A stretch of DNA of 64,000 nt from Siphonodentalium dalli (GCA_032622095.1 CP136066.1:168092664-168156663); one strand, 5' to 3'. Positions 10,501 to 23,010 are shown, counted from the stretch's first letter. Numbers and translations are program-made. The notes: generated from the sequence alone by a model not told the origin.

Positions 10501-12530
10501 ATCAATTAGCACACCATAAAGGACACATCCCTCACCCGATCTTCACCAACTTCATATGGATCATCGGGGTAACCTCTAGATGGGAGCTTACCATTTTTAG
10601 CTCAACTTTACTTGTAACGTTTGAGCTATTGCAATGGCTTGGTCGTCCATGTGTGCGTGGAGACACCCGTCAACAATTTCCATTAGCACGGGCTACATGT
10701 CGTAGCTTTGGTCAGATCATTATGAAATTTGTCATGGCTGTTGATATTGACAAAGCAATTTGGAACAAGGCATTAGGTGTCATTCGGCGAAAAAACATGG
10801 CCACCAGCAGCCATCTTGAATTTCAAAATTCAATCCACTAGCACGGGCTACAGGTTGTACTGCTCATCTGATCATTATGACATTTGACATGTAGATGGGA
10901 ACGAGTCATTTATGGGGTCATTCGTCCATAATACATGGCCGCTGGCAGCCATCTTGGATTTTACTCTTTGCATGACTAAATCGTTTGGCATGCGCTTCAG
11001 GTCGTACCTTTGGTCGGATCATCATGAAATATGTCATGGATGTTAACATTGACATGTAGTTTGGAACCAGTCATTTTGAGGTCATTCGGCCATAAAACAT
11101 GTCCGTTGGCAGCCATCTTGGATTTTACACTTTGCATGACTAAATCCTTTGGCACAAACTACAGGTCGTACCTTTGTTCGGATCATTATGAAATTTGTCA
11201 TAGTTGTTGACATTGACATGTAGATTTGAACGAATCGTTTTGGGGGTCATTCGGCAAAAAAAACAACATGCTGGCGGCCTTCTTGGATTTCGACATTCAA
11301 TCCATTAGCACGGGCTACAGGTCGGAGTGTTCGTCTGATCATCATGAAATTTGTCGTGGATGTTAATATTGACATGTAGATGGGAACAAGTCATTTTGGG
11401 GTCATTCGGCAAAATGGTAATGTCATTCGGGTCATTTGTCGTGGATGTTAATATTGACATGTCAGTTGAGGGTCATTCGGCCATAAAACATGGCCGTTGG
11501 CAGCCATCTTGGATTTTACACTTTGCATGACTAAATCATTTGGCACGAACTACAGATCGTACCTTTGTTCGGATCATTATGAAATTTGTCATAGCTGTTG
11601 ACATTGACATGTAGATGTGAACGAATCATTATGGGTGTCATTCGGCAAAAACCAGCGGCCATCATGGATTTCGAAATGCAATCCATTATCGTGGGCTGTA
11701 GGTCGGAGTGTTCGTCTGATCATCATGGAATTTGTCGTGGATGTTAATATTGACATGTAGATGGGAACGAGTCATTTTTGGGTCATTCGGCCATAAAAGA
11801 AGGCCGCTGCCAGCCATCTTGGATTTTACTCTTGGCATGACTAAATCCTTTGGCACGCCCTGCCCTCATCCGCTCATTACCGAACTTCACATTCATTCCC
11901 TTTCCAAGTTGAGCTGCAGTGTCATTGACACTTTCATTTCTTAATTCCGTTGAAAAATATGGCCGCCAGCGTCCATCTTCGGTTTTACTCATTGCATCAC
12001 TGAATACTTTGGCACACCCCACAGGCCACATCCCTTACCTGATCTTCACCAAACTTCATATGGATCATCGGGGTGGCCTCTAGATTTTTCCGATTTTCAA
12101 TGAATAACATGGCCGCCGGCATCCATCTTGGATTACATTTTTTTTTCTGAATTTCGTTGAAAAACATGGCCACCAGCGGCCGTCTTGGATTTTACTCTTT
12201 GCATCACTAAATCGTTGGTACACCCTACAGGCCACATCCCTCATACAACCGCAACCAAACTTCACATGGATCCTTGGGGTAACCTCTAGAAGGGAGCTTA
12301 CCATTTTTTTCCGAATTCTGTTAAAAAACATGGCTGCCAGCGGCCATCTTGGATTTTATTCTTTGTATGGCTAAATCATTTTGCACACCCTACATGTCAC
12401 GTCTCTCATCCTGTCGTCACCAAACTTCACATGGATCTTCGGAGTGACCTCTTACGAATTATGTTAAAAATCATGGCTGCCATCTTGTATTTTACTCTTG
12501 GTATGACTAAATCCGTCGGGTGTTCAGTAT
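7506..12530 (+). repeat. Long divergent tandem array, about 165-bp unit (dimeric about 330 bp)
   Basis: About 30 units each contain CACGGGCTACAGGTCGTAC, TCTGATCATCATGAAATTTG, GATGGGAACGAGTCATTTTG, CATTCGGCCAAAAAACATGG and CCATCTTGGATTTTACTC. Two subtypes alternate downstream of CCATCTT (TGATTTCAAAATTCAATCCA or GGATTTTACTCTTTG), giving a dimeric higher order. Units become more divergent beyond about 10.4 kb. Opening segments at about 7505 and 10598 share TTTAGCTCAACTTTACTT. No protein is encoded. Confidence 0.85.
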
Positions 12531-12753
12531 TACATAGACAAACCAACTTTCTGCATCCCCTATCGCTCCATTAACTGTAACGTTTTATAATAACCCCTCT
12601 CCAAGTTGAGATTCAGTGTCATTGACAGTTTCATTATACTACCAACGTGTTTTTTTCGAAATGGGTGTAACCAAATCAAACTGCAAGGCAGAGTTCAGTC
12701 TTCGCTGGTCTGAGCACTGTCGCCACGTATATGTGAGGACATCACTCATTATT
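12531..12753. other. Junction region after the 165-bp array
   Basis: Contains an array remnant (CCAAGTTGAGATTCAGTGTC, as at 11904 and 10410) and a stretch duplicated at 13021-13064. Confidence 0.4.
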
Positions 12754-13003
12754 TTAAACCCTGTGCCAATGCATTCTCTTATATATGCGAGTCGACCATA
12801 GGTCGCCTCGCATATATAAGAAAATGCATTGGCCTAACAAACTTTATATTATTTTTTATAATTGTTAAAAACAATTAAAAAAAATGATAAAAAAGAATGT
12901 AAGAAATAACGATAAAAAATTTAAAAAATTGAGAAAACTTGATAACAAAAATGATAACAAGTTGGTCGCCTCGCATATATAAAAGAATGCATTGGCACAG
13001 GGC
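12754..13003. mobile_element. MITE family B copy
   Basis: A left hairpin with CCTGTGCCAATGCATTCTCT and TATATGCGAGTCGACC, a central A-rich spacer, and a right half-hairpin ending GCATTGGCACAGGG. The right palindrome has lost one arm. It is flanked at a distance by a duplicated TCACTCATTATTTTA segment. Confidence 0.65.
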
Positions 13004-13500
13004 CCCTGACCCCCGTATGCCACGTATGTATGTACATAATGTGAGGGAATCACTCATTATTTTATTACTAGGTGATTAACCGTCAAAAATCACGTGTAAA
13101 TAAATGTTCATGTTACTTTCTGGTGTTTGCGTGCAGACACTTTCTCATTTATATATTAGAAATAGAATGACTCTAATATTATGCTTCTCTTGCCACTGCA
13201 TGGAGGCGTGGGAACACTATTGTACTACGAAATGTGATTACCCCCACCCGCTTCAATATATATGCATGCATGGGCGTAGCCAGGTTGCTCTAAGGCGGAT
13301 TCGTCAGCTGATACCAACGGCATAATTGATGCGGGAACCGAAGTCGATGGGCGAGCTCCGATATGACGGACGCTTCACACACCCAAACGTTCAGAATTCT
13401 TGATGACGAACATTATGAATAATTAATGTTCATTTCCCTTACATAAGCTATAATCGAACAACTTCACGGGTAGTTCGTTATCTATCTTCTATCTATACTA
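13004..13500. other. Intergenic sequence
   Basis: No repeat other than the TCACTCATTATTTTA duplicate at about 13049-13064. Slightly GC-richer at 13220-13400; no exon could be defended. Confidence 0.3.
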
Positions 13501-13560
13501 TATATTTTGAGACTTCCGTATATATATATGTGTGTGTGTGTGTATGTGTGGGTACTTCAT
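13500..13560. repeat. TATA/TG microsatellite
   Basis: TATATATATGTGTGTGTGTG run, followed by a start similar to the 605-bp units (ATGGAATCGAAAACGG). Confidence 0.6.
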
Positions 13561-13714
13561 GGAATCGAAAACGGTTGGACAGATTGAGCTCAAATTTCGT
13601 ATATAAGTGTAAAATCGCACGGACACCGCCGTGATCGCGTTTTGGAGAAGCTCAGAGCACCGTTTCTCCCTTCCCAATCATCAAAATCGCCGAAATCGGC
13701 ACTTCGGGTTTAAT

Positions 13715-14110
13715 AGCGTTGATATATAAAGAGCGTTAGTTTCCCGCAGTGTCTATATAAAGAGCGTCCTTTTCGCTATCTACTTATCTGTATGACGGGA
13801 GTCTATAGCCTGTCGCTCGAAATATTATGCAGAGATATTTCACGACGGAAGCGTTTGTTTTCAATTCAATGCAATGTTATCGCTCGAAATATTATGCAGA
13901 GAGATTTCACGACATTAGGACGGGTACGGTAGACTCGAAATATTATGCAGAGAGATTTCCCGACGGGAAGCGTTTGTTTTCAATTCAATGCATTGTTATC
14001 GTAGAGAGATTTCACGACGGGAAGTGTTTGTTTTCAATTCAATGCAATGTTATCGCTCGAAATATTATGCAGAGAGATTTCACGACATTAGGACGGGTAC
14101 GGGCAGGTTA
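13715..14110 (+). repeat. Short tandem/direct repeats (CTCGAAATATTATGCAGAGA)
   Basis: CTCGAAATATTATGCAGAGA recurs at about 13817, 13886, 13933 and 14057, linked to GTTTGTTTTCAATTCAATGC and GATTTCACGAC. ATATAAAGAGCGT is also duplicated at 13725 and 13755. The irregular mosaic looks like local duplication. Confidence 0.7.
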
Positions 14111-14179
14111 AAAAAAAAGAAAAAACAAAGAATGCGTTGTCTGTCGTTCCTAGGAAGGGGGGATTTCTACGGGTAAATT

Positions 14180-14330
14180 TTTCCGCCAGAAACAAAAAAA
14201 TTAATTAAAACAATTTAAAAATAAAAAAAACAATTCAGAAACAAAATATATTAAATTTAAAAAACATTAAATTCATATTAAAAAATAAAAAACAAAAATA
14301 AATAAAAACAAAATAATTTAAAAAATCTCA
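14180..14330. repeat. A-rich low-complexity stretch
   Basis: Mainly AAAAATAAAAAACAAAAATA type sequence. Confidence 0.6.
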
Positions 14331-14495
14331 TGTTTCTGACGAAATTTGGTACAAATGCAGCACACGTGTCTCGGAACCTGTTGCAATTGCTTTTTCGAAC
14401 AAAGCCATGGCGGGCTAACCTAAATTAAATAAATATTAAAATAATTTTAAAAATGTCATGTTTCTGACCAACCACGCCAGTGGCGGGCTAACCTG

Positions 14496-16424
14496 CTAGT
14501 CTATTATATATTTTGGAAGATCTGTGTGTGTGTCTGTCTGTGTGTGTGTTCGCGATGGACTCGATAACGGCCGACCCGATTTCGATGAAACTTGGTATGT
14601 GGGGGTATTTTCTGTCGGGAAGTGGCATAGGCCTATTAATTTTCAGATCCGAACTCAACTTTTCACGTGCCGAGGTCAAATCTGTTTTTACGCCGTTTTG
14701 CGCTAATATATTTCAGTTCGGTGCTCACAAATCGATTCGATATAGCGCGAATAATAAATTGCCAGTCATATAATTTGCACGGTTAGAATCTGTGGCGCTT
14801 CATCTTTCCTATGATGTATCACACGCTTGTGTACGTTTAAAGTTTCTACCTTAATTATCGGGAAGAACGCAGGACCATGCTTCGCTCATCGAAAAACATT
14901 GCGTAAATATAATATGCCATCAACAGATCGTGACGTGTTCGCGTTAACTCTTAACCGGCCGATGTCGCGTTAACTCATCACCGGCCGAGGTATCCGCAAA
15001 TGACAGTGGGCTATATATCTCGAAAACGGGTGGAGCTATCGACTTGAAATTTGGTATGTGAATGTATCTTGCCCCGGATACGAATTTTATCGGGTCGCCG
15101 AGCCCGTGCGACACCAGCTTCGCGCATGCGCAGACCAGATCTCGGAAACGGGTGGAGCTATCGACTTGAAATTTGGTTTTTGAATAGCCCGGACGAAGTC
15201 GGGTCACCTTCTAGTCTATTATATATTTTGGAAGATATGTGTGTCTGTGTGTCTGTCTGTCTGTAATCAATGGACTCGAAAACGGCAGAGCCGATTTCGA
15301 TGAAACTTGGTATGTGGGGGTATTTTCGGCCGGGGAGTGACATGGGCCTATTAATTTGCCCGTGGATGTGACCTTGACCTTGAAATCGGGTAATTCCAAG
15401 GTCAAACGCCCGAATATCACGGGATTTCGTCGAAACTTGGTATGCGGGAGTACTTTCGTATGGGGAGTCTCATAAGCATATTCATTTGCCCGTGCGACGT
15501 GACCTTGACCTTGAAATCTGGTCAATTCAAGGTCAAATCGCCAATTTTGATGGGATTTCGACGAAATTTTATACATAGGGTTACTTTTGTCCACTGAGTG
15601 TTTTGGACGGGTCAAATCGTGACCCCAACCTCACCTTGACCTTCAAAATGATCAATTCAAGGTTAAATCGGGTAAAACCGGATGGATTTCGACTGGCACG
15701 TTTGTCCGGTACTTTTGTCCGGGCAGTGTTTCGACTGGTCAAATCGTGACCCCACTTGACCTTGACCTTCAAAATGGACAATTCAAGGTCAAAGCCCGGA
15801 CGAAGTCGGGTCACCTTCTAGTCTATTATATATTTTGGATGATCTGCGTGTCTGTGTGTCTGTCTGTCTGTAATCGATGGACTCGAAAACGGCCGAGCCG
15901 ATTTCGATGATACTTGGTATGTGGGATATCTTCGGCCGGGGAGTGACATGGGCCTATTAATTTGCCCGTGCGACGCGACCTTGGCCTTGACCTTGAAATC
16001 GGGTCATTTCAAGGTCAAACGCCCGAATATCACGGGATTTCGATGAAACTTGGTATGTGGGGATACTTTCGTATGGGGAGTCTCATAAGCATATTCATTT
16101 GCCCGCGCCACGTGACCTTGAAATTGGGTCAATTCAAGGTCAAATCGCCAATATTGATGGGATTTCGACGAAATTTTATACATAGGGTTACTTTTGTCCA
16201 ATGAGTGCTTTGGACGGGTCAAATCGTGACCACGACCTGACCTTGACCTTCAAAATGATCAATTCAAGGTCAAATCGGGTAAAACCGGATGGATTTCGAC
16301 GGGTACTTTTGTCGGGTACTTTTGTCCGGGCAGTGTTTTGGACGGGTCAAATCGTGACCCCACTTGACCTTGACCTTCAAAATGGACAATTCAAAGCCCG
16401 GACGAAGTCGGGTCACCTTCTAGT
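14496..16424 (+). repeat. Tandem about 605-bp repeat, two full units and a divergent first unit
   Basis: Units begin CTAGTCTATTATATATTTTG and a TGTGTCTGTCTG run, and end GCCCGGACGAAGTCGGGTCA. Boundaries are at about 14497, 15213, 15818 and 16424. The two full units (about 605 and 607 bp) are highly similar. They contain many TGACCTTGA / TCAAGGTCA elements. Minor ORFs across them are shadows. Confidence 0.85.
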
Positions 16425-16519
16425 ACTATATATATGCAAGTATTGTCTAAGTGGGTTAATGCCAATAGTTCAGTTTAGTACGAATCGCCTACCAATTCTT
16501 CATTTCGAGGGCCACAACA

Positions 16520-16905
16520 TTAATATTTAAAGATATATTATGCACTTCTTCGGGTGCATGACATTGATAAGTTAGTATTCCGGCGCTATGCAAACTGGAG
16601 GAATGTAGCATTGTATTAACATCGCAGAAAATCTCAAGTAATTCATCCGTACCACTCCATAGAAAACATCATCTGAACTACGCTCATTAATTGCAATTGT
16701 AAATATTTACTTCTTGATTGGGGACGCAACAATCGGCGATAAACTAACGAAAACAATTTCGCCATCGAAAGACACTGCATTAAATTAACATATAAGAATG
16801 ACGGTGTATGTTGTGAATTTGTGTAGTAAAAATAACTGATTTGAGCAACATTGTTCTCCATTTCTATTTTATCACCCTATCGGAGTGTTTCACATCACTT
16901 TAAAA
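16520..16905 (+). repeat. Dispersed repeat R3, copy 1
   Basis: Direct relative at 21465-21815; shared blocks include GGGACGCAACAATCGGCGA, ATTGTAAATATTTAC and GAGTGTTTCACATCACTTTA. Confidence 0.7.
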
Positions 16906-17382
16906 TAGCGGGATTCCCTACTCTATATATATAGCGTTAGCGTCATAAGAGTAAATTTACATCGAACTGTTTAAAACTTGGAATAATTGTTTTGTCTCTT
17001 CTGTAAATCAAAAATATGACTTTCCTATACCCGTTCGAATATGTCCGACACTAATGTCATTTTGGTAACACGATGTGTCATGTATTTTCCGAGAACGTGC
17101 ATAATGTTGATAATGCATGGTCGGACATTATAGCATTGTCCTTCACAGATCGGGTTCGTCTGAACCCACCAAACCCTAGCTAGTTACGCCCATGATGCAT
17201 GCACATTTGGAACGTATCAAAATCAACATAAATTACTATATTACAATGCTAACTGAAACAGGCTATGTGGTCCCTTTGTGTGCAATTTATATAGGAGCAT
17301 ATGTAATGTATAGACCCTGTGCACATATGTGAGCTTCGCGCACAATTTGATCTTATAAATAGGCTACCTATATTAAGCGGTT
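16906..17382. other. Intergenic sequence
   Basis: No gene or repeat recognised. Confidence 0.3.
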
Positions 17383-17398
17383 GGGGGGGGGGGGGGGG
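17383..17398 (+). repeat. G16 homopolymer
   Basis: Sixteen consecutive G on the plus strand. Further G runs are at 18998-19008 (11) and 24875-24887 (13). Confidence 0.9.
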
Positions 17399-17840
17399 CT
17401 CCTGTCGCATTGAACACGACATGTAGCCCATTTGTGCACTGCCAAAATAGGGGGCTTTTGGCACCATGGTGCGCTTGGCGTTCTTCGGGAGACTTAAGTC
17501 AGCAGGATTCTGCATGCACTGCGGCCCATTTGAGCACTTTGATTTTCAAACATTTTATTTATATAGATTTACACTCAACTGAATTATTAAAAGAGTATTT
17601 AGCGCCGATAGTGTTGTAACTGTATTAGTCCCGGTCTGCGCGTGACTGCGGCTTTTCTAACCGAGTTCCGGCTAATCCGCAGAACAGTGCTCAGTGGCGG
17701 GAGATAATACATACTGCGTCCCTTCGCCTTCTCCATGGTATACTCCTTCGATTCCACACTCTGCACAACTTTAATAACAAAGACAACATTCGTTACCTGC
17801 TTTCACACTCAACTGGCAAACTGAGATATGGCCATTTAGC
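17399..17840. other. Intergenic sequence
   Basis: Nothing recognised apart from modest GC content. Confidence 0.3.
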
Positions 17841-18755
17841 ACCAATTTCAAACTTAATGCCATTACGCTTAAAGGTACACAATCCGAACATATGGTCCCC
17901 ATCTCAACAGATTCCAACAACAACAATCCGATCAGAGGGTCCTATATTACTATTTCTTTGGCTTTGGGGGTAAAACATATTTGATTCGAGTCGAGGAACC
18001 CATCAAACAAAGCTCAGAGTTATTAGATATTAATTTTTGAAATTTGTTAGTTTCTCGAGATGAGTACTAATAATTGCCGTCAGTTTCGTAACCTGCGCGA
18101 GATGTGTACACCAAAACACTTTTCAAACAGACAAGGATGGTTAACTCTAAAATCAAGTGGTAATAATAACGCAATTTTGACTGAGTTCTGGGCCAGAATG
18201 TATTCCCGATAATGAAAAATAATAGATTTCTAAAAATCGATATCTAACAAATCTGAGCTTTGATGGGTGACTTCCTCGACTCGAATAAAATATTTTTGAC
18301 CCCGGAAGCCATTAAAATAGTAATTGAGAGGAGTTTTATCGGATTGAGTACCTTTAAGCGTAATGCTATTACACTTAATCATAATTCCATTATGCTTAAG
18401 CATAATTCAGATTTCCATTATGCTTAAGCATAATGCCGTTACGCTATTACGCTTAAGCATAATTGCATTACGTTTACGCATAATGGAATTTGTATTACGC
18501 TTCAGAGTAATGGCATTACGCCTAAGAGTAGTGGCATTACGCTTAAACGTAATTCAAATTCCATATCTCAAATGGATGCAGCCAATTACTGATGCTAGTA
18601 ACTTTTGACATATATTTATCTTATAGATGATACCATTATATGTGAGGTAGTAAGGCTATGAAAACCGATTACGCTCAGGTGTAATGGCAATACACTAAAA
18701 TAAGCTTAATGGAGTTGTTAGTGAGGCAATTTCGCTTAAACGTAACAGGCTATTA
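17840..18755. repeat. Clustered TTAAGCRTAATG palindromic motif array, interrupted by a TTAA MITE
   Basis: CATTACGCTTAA / TTAAGCGTAATG and the AT-variant TTATGCTTAAGCATAA recur at about 17850-17870, 18356-18560 and 18667-18755. Two exact copies of the 16-bp palindrome lie at 18390-18405 and 18418-18433. The element at 17869-18357 splits the array. Confidence 0.7.
17869..18357. mobile_element. TTAA-flanked MITE family D, copy 1
   Basis: TTAA precedes AAGGTACACAATCCG and follows CGGATTGAGTACCT. Internal CTCGAGATGAG and TCAAGTGGTAATA segments are shared with copies at 25878, 26490 and 33834. Confidence 0.78.
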
Positions 18756-19390
18756 AATATGAATTTGGCCTCCCATGTTTACTTAGGTATGGTTAATCGG
18801 ATGTGGTTGTGCTTTGGTGTATTGTTATTCCAATTTAGGGGAAAAAAGTGTTATATTTAATTACGTAATGGCAGTGGTCAGAACAGACTGAACTCTGTCG
18901 TGCAGTTTGTAACCAGATGTTCAGCAATTGTAAATACTTGTTTGTGTTCTCTCCTATTCATTCTATGTCATGCTGTCATTTACCTTACAAGCTGCATGGG
19001 GGGGGGGGACCACCTTACAACCTACAAGGGGAACCTCTCCTGTCACCTCTCCATGTGCACATTGTGTGAGTGCTAACATTTTAAAGGTGGTCTATCTCTT
19101 CCGGGCCATAATTACAACAACAACCCCCATCATTTTTATAAATCACTATTTCAAGACCTATTGCTATTTTGTGAATAAATTCGCTCGGCACAGAATGGCC
19201 AAAACTACTCTCTGACACGTGATGGCGCTTCATCCAATCAAAAGCTAGTATGACTCTCTGGGAACTCACGGTACATATATAATAAATTGGTATATTATTG
19301 TGAACGGGGTGCTTTATGGTACGTCTCGCGAAGCATCGCAGTGCGCACGATTAGCCATGCGTTGTCGAATTCAATAATCATATTTGTGGT
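18756..19390. other. Intergenic sequence with a G11 run
   Basis: Nothing else recognised. Confidence 0.3.
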
Positions 19391-19392
19391 CA

Positions 19393-19640
19393 TTTTTATA
19401 CGCCGTTTTTAAGGGACGTATATATAATGTTACTAGTCCGTCCGTTCGCTTTTGATTTCCGTATGATAACTTTAGATATTCTCCACTGAATGGAGTGAAA
19501 TTTGTTATTTGTGTTTACTAGCACAAACTACATGTAAAATTCGAATTCGGGTTCCGCTCGCCGATGTTCACCAGAGTTATGTCCCTTTGTTGGAATTACC
19601 ATTTTACCACGCAAAATATGTGCTCTTGTTTTCCTTTTTT
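19393..19640 (+). repeat. Single unit of the TTATACGCC/GTATGATAACTTTA repeat
   Basis: Starts TTTTTATACGCCGTTTTT, has GTCCGTCCGTTCG and CCGTATGATAACTTTAGA, and ends CCAGAGTTATGTCCCTTTGT, like 6600-6820. Confidence 0.6.
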
Positions 19641-19749
19641 CGAAAAGATTTTTGGCCGGACATAAATCTATGAAGACGAGGAGCTAATCATAGGTGTAAC
19701 TGCTAATCACGATTTTTCAAAACATCTCGAATGACGCACACGATATATA

Positions 19750-20213
19750 TGTTACAGTTAAAAACGTATAAGCAGTTATTATGTATATTAACTAAAATTT
19801 TCAGTTATTATGTATATTTCCTGCTTTCATTAGCTATTATAGGTTAAATACCGGAAATGTTCAGTTATTATATATAAAAACAGACAATGTAAGCAATTAT
19901 TTAGATATATATGTTAACTGAAATTTTAATTTGAGGAGAACAAGTTGAATAAATTTTTACGATTCTATGTATTTATTATCTATGTCAAATTTCTCCCTGT
20001 TAATATCAAATGAGTGATATTTCTATCTGCGACTGTACATTTCCCGATGTGTAATAGTAATGATCTAATCTATGGTTCCGGTTGTCTAATGCCCATAATA
20101 ACTGAACATTTCAGGCATTATAATTAACAAGATACTTGAAGGAATACGTTATTATACATAATAATTGAAATGGTCAGTTATTATAATACTTATTATACGT
20201 TTTAACTGTAAAG
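19750..20213. mobile_element. MITE with TTACAGTTAAAAACGTATAA ends
   Basis: The left TIR at 19751 (TTACAGTTAAAAACGTATAA) is mirrored by TTATACGTTTTAACTGTAA ending near 20213. Subterminal CAGTTATTATGTATATT motifs occur several times on both sides. Confidence 0.7.
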
Positions 20214-20840
20214 ATACGAATGGCCTTCGCGATGGGTATTGTTGTTAAAATATAGTCACACCCGTTAAAACCACCATAAAGAGAAAGAATATTGAAATAT
20301 TGACAAATTATTTTCTCATACCAATCAAAATATCGCGTGAATAGTATGTTATTCTCAAGTTCGTAAGCCAAAATAGCATAAATAGCATGTTATTGTCAAG
20401 ATCGTATGCGGTGTTAGTAAACAAAAGCCATGTTATGTTACATTACAGTTCGTAAAGAGTGTGCGATAAGCAACACACTCAATACCGGGGAGATCCCACT
20501 ATGTGAACTTTGATTAAAACTGTACCATGTTTTTACAACATACCATTATAGCGCTCGCTAATCCTCGCCACTCAATATTTTGGTGATGAATGAGTCACAA
20601 TGAATCAATATCCCAAACATAAATCACCACGGTGCTGAGTGTTTCACTTACCGCACACTCTTTATGTGCTGTATATAAATAAACACTCGGCTCGCATAAT
20701 TAAGTGTGTTTTGTGGATATTATCTTATTCATACTGTAATTATATTATACTATTTGTATATTCTTGAGGAAGTTTTCATAATTTGGTAATTTTTATTTCT
20801 AAATTTAACAAACAACAAGGCCATCCGTGCCGTTAATAAA
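20214..20840. mobile_element. Foldback element F (GAATGGCCTTCGCG ends), with nested MITE
   Basis: Left ACGAATGGCCTTCGCGATGG and right AACAAGGCCATCCGTGCCGTT match the ends of the better preserved element at 32913-33272. Interrupted by the insertion at 20456-20662. Confidence 0.55.
20456..20662. mobile_element. MITE with AAAGAGTGTGCGRTAAG ends
   Basis: AAAGAGTGTGCGATAAGC at the left and CTTACCGCACACTCTTT at the right are inverted repeats (one mismatch), with CACTCAATAC / GTGCTGAGTG inside. About 207 bp, nested in element F. Confidence 0.7.
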
Positions 20841-21464
20841 AGGGCGACAGAAATACATAATACCCTACATCGTTGGACATTCGTTTAACCTGACGAAATC
20901 ACTCCCATCCACCTACATATTTTGGCTAACTATAATATTTATTTCCCCGCAGTACAAAGAGGTATGCATAACTCGATAATGACGATTTCACTTTGCAATG
21001 GGCGACTATCTATTACAATCATCTAAAGACACGCATACCCCCAGGAAGAAATGTTCACACATAAATAAACGACACTGACGTCCTTTGGAAGCTCAACAAA
21101 TCAACCAAACCTAGACTCACGTCAGCCTGGGGCAAGACATGATGAAGTAAACACTTTGTAATCATTAGACACAATTAATTAATACATCTTGTTTGCGCCG
21201 GCCTGTTGTTCAATTTGGATTTTATTCAATTGCGAATGCTATTCTCTTGTTGTAGTTGATACAGGATATTACGGAAGCTTCATTTCCACGCAGACGGTTT
21301 GTTATTTTATTTTTCGAAAATGACGCCATTGTGAAATGGATAAACAACAATTTCGAGTTGGGTGAGACATTTGGCGAATAACATGACTAATAGAGGTGAG
21401 AGTTAAATCATATATTATAATGAATGGAGTAACCAAAAACCTTTTTGCAGAATCCTACGATATT
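20841..21464. other. Intergenic sequence
   Basis: Nothing recognised. Confidence 0.3.
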
Positions 21465-21815
21465 TCCAATTAAAGACATATTATGGACTTGTTCGAGTTC
21501 GTGAAACTGATAAATTAGTATTCAGGCGTTATGCCAACCTGGAGAATGTAGCATTCTACTAACATCGTCGGAACATTTCAAAGAAATTGACCATACCACT
21601 CAATAGAAAACTATGCTCAATTGTAAATATTTACATCTGGATTCGGGACGCAACAATCGGCGACAAACTAACACAAATGATTTCGCCATCCAGAGTCAGT
21701 GCATTTAATTAATATATCAGAATGACCGTGTGTGTGCTGTCAATTTGGATTAATATTTGTAAGAAGAACAACTTTGCGCAAGATTATCACCCTATCCGAG
21801 TGTTTCACATCACTT
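21465..21815 (+). repeat. Dispersed repeat R3, copy 2
   Basis: Relative of 16520-16905, same orientation, about 4.9 kb apart. Confidence 0.7.
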
Positions 21816-22254
21816 TAATGTGCACCAGTTTGGACATCGAAAGATGTAATAATTAATCGGGGTTCACGAGTAGATAGCAATTGGTGTACAATCATATACG
21901 TGTCACGTGATGTTAGGTCAATTGGTATTATATTTCAAAATGAGTATCTTGATTTAATCCCAAGGTATATAACGTATTTTTTGTTCACCAAATAACGGAG
22001 ATTTGTCTGAAACAGTATATAACACCACAAGTGATCAACTTTGGTCGTAAATGCTAAAATAGGACAAAATCGTAAACTTGGGGTCGCACTTTAAATATTT
22101 ATTTTTATTTATTTATGAGACGATTGACGAATAACATGACAAATAGAGGTGAAAGATAACCCCATATAATAGAGGATGTCATCTTCCATACCCATGAATT
22201 TTAAATATCAGTCAAACCCTTTCTATACTAAATTGGTTCTCCCAATCAGTTAAA
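21816..22254. other. Intergenic sequence
   Basis: Nothing recognised. Confidence 0.3.
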
Positions 22255-22750
22255 AAGTGTACATCGGAATGGTCTATTATTGATTTGCAGGAATGTACAG
22301 GTAATATAGGCAGACGAAAGATACATGCAAGTACAGAAATAGTCATATTTATTGAGGGAAATGTTTAGATTATATGTTCAACAACGTTTTTTGAACTTAT
22401 TATCTGAACATTTCACCTATGATGGTTTAGAGTATAGAATTGTTAACAGGGCAACATAACCTTGTGCAAATAGGTTCATATTGGACCATACTGTTCACAT
22501 ATGTTCATATTGGACTTATTTGATTCTGAAATAAGCCCGTAGTGGACCCGTCATTCCGTTGTTTGGAGCGGGCCACAGTGGGAACGCACTATAAAGAGCG
22601 TACATCTGCTTAGTCGATTTAGGTTCATATAGAACGTAAAAAAATGCATATATATATATATTATAGTCTGATAAAGTTAGCAAATTTACATTTATATCAT
22701 AGTTTTCACACATTAGCTGAAGTAATATCCATAACGTCCACATATCAAGA
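22255..22750. mobile_element. Repeat family H, copy 1
   Basis: The left edge CGGAATGGTCTATTATTGAT and CTTATTATCTGAACAT are shared, in inverse orientation, with 53730-53875. The block GCGGGCCACAGTGGGAACG...AAAGAGCGTAC recurs in both arms of 52724-53655 and in degraded form at 48060-48700. Confidence 0.5.
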
Positions 22751-23010
22751 GGATATATCAGACTGCATTACACCAAAATATGTAATTTTGAAATAGAAAA
22801 TAATCAAAATGTGTGTAATTTTGTGCGATTCCAGCTATAACCGGCATTTTTGTTGAAACCCGAATACCGGTTAAATTTGGAATAAGAATCACGAGTACCA
22901 ATTAACATACATATGCATGGTATGAATCCAGCGTATACCGCATGGAAATGGCCTGTATGCCGCGTACCAAAAAGAAGGAGGTGACACCCTGATATACTAT
23001 ATATAGAAAG
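22751..23010. other. Intergenic sequence
   Basis: Nothing recognised. Confidence 0.3.

Noticed and set aside
8405..12331. Several 60-124 codon frames in the 165-bp array
   Set aside because: They shift frame from unit to unit and simply translate the repeat.
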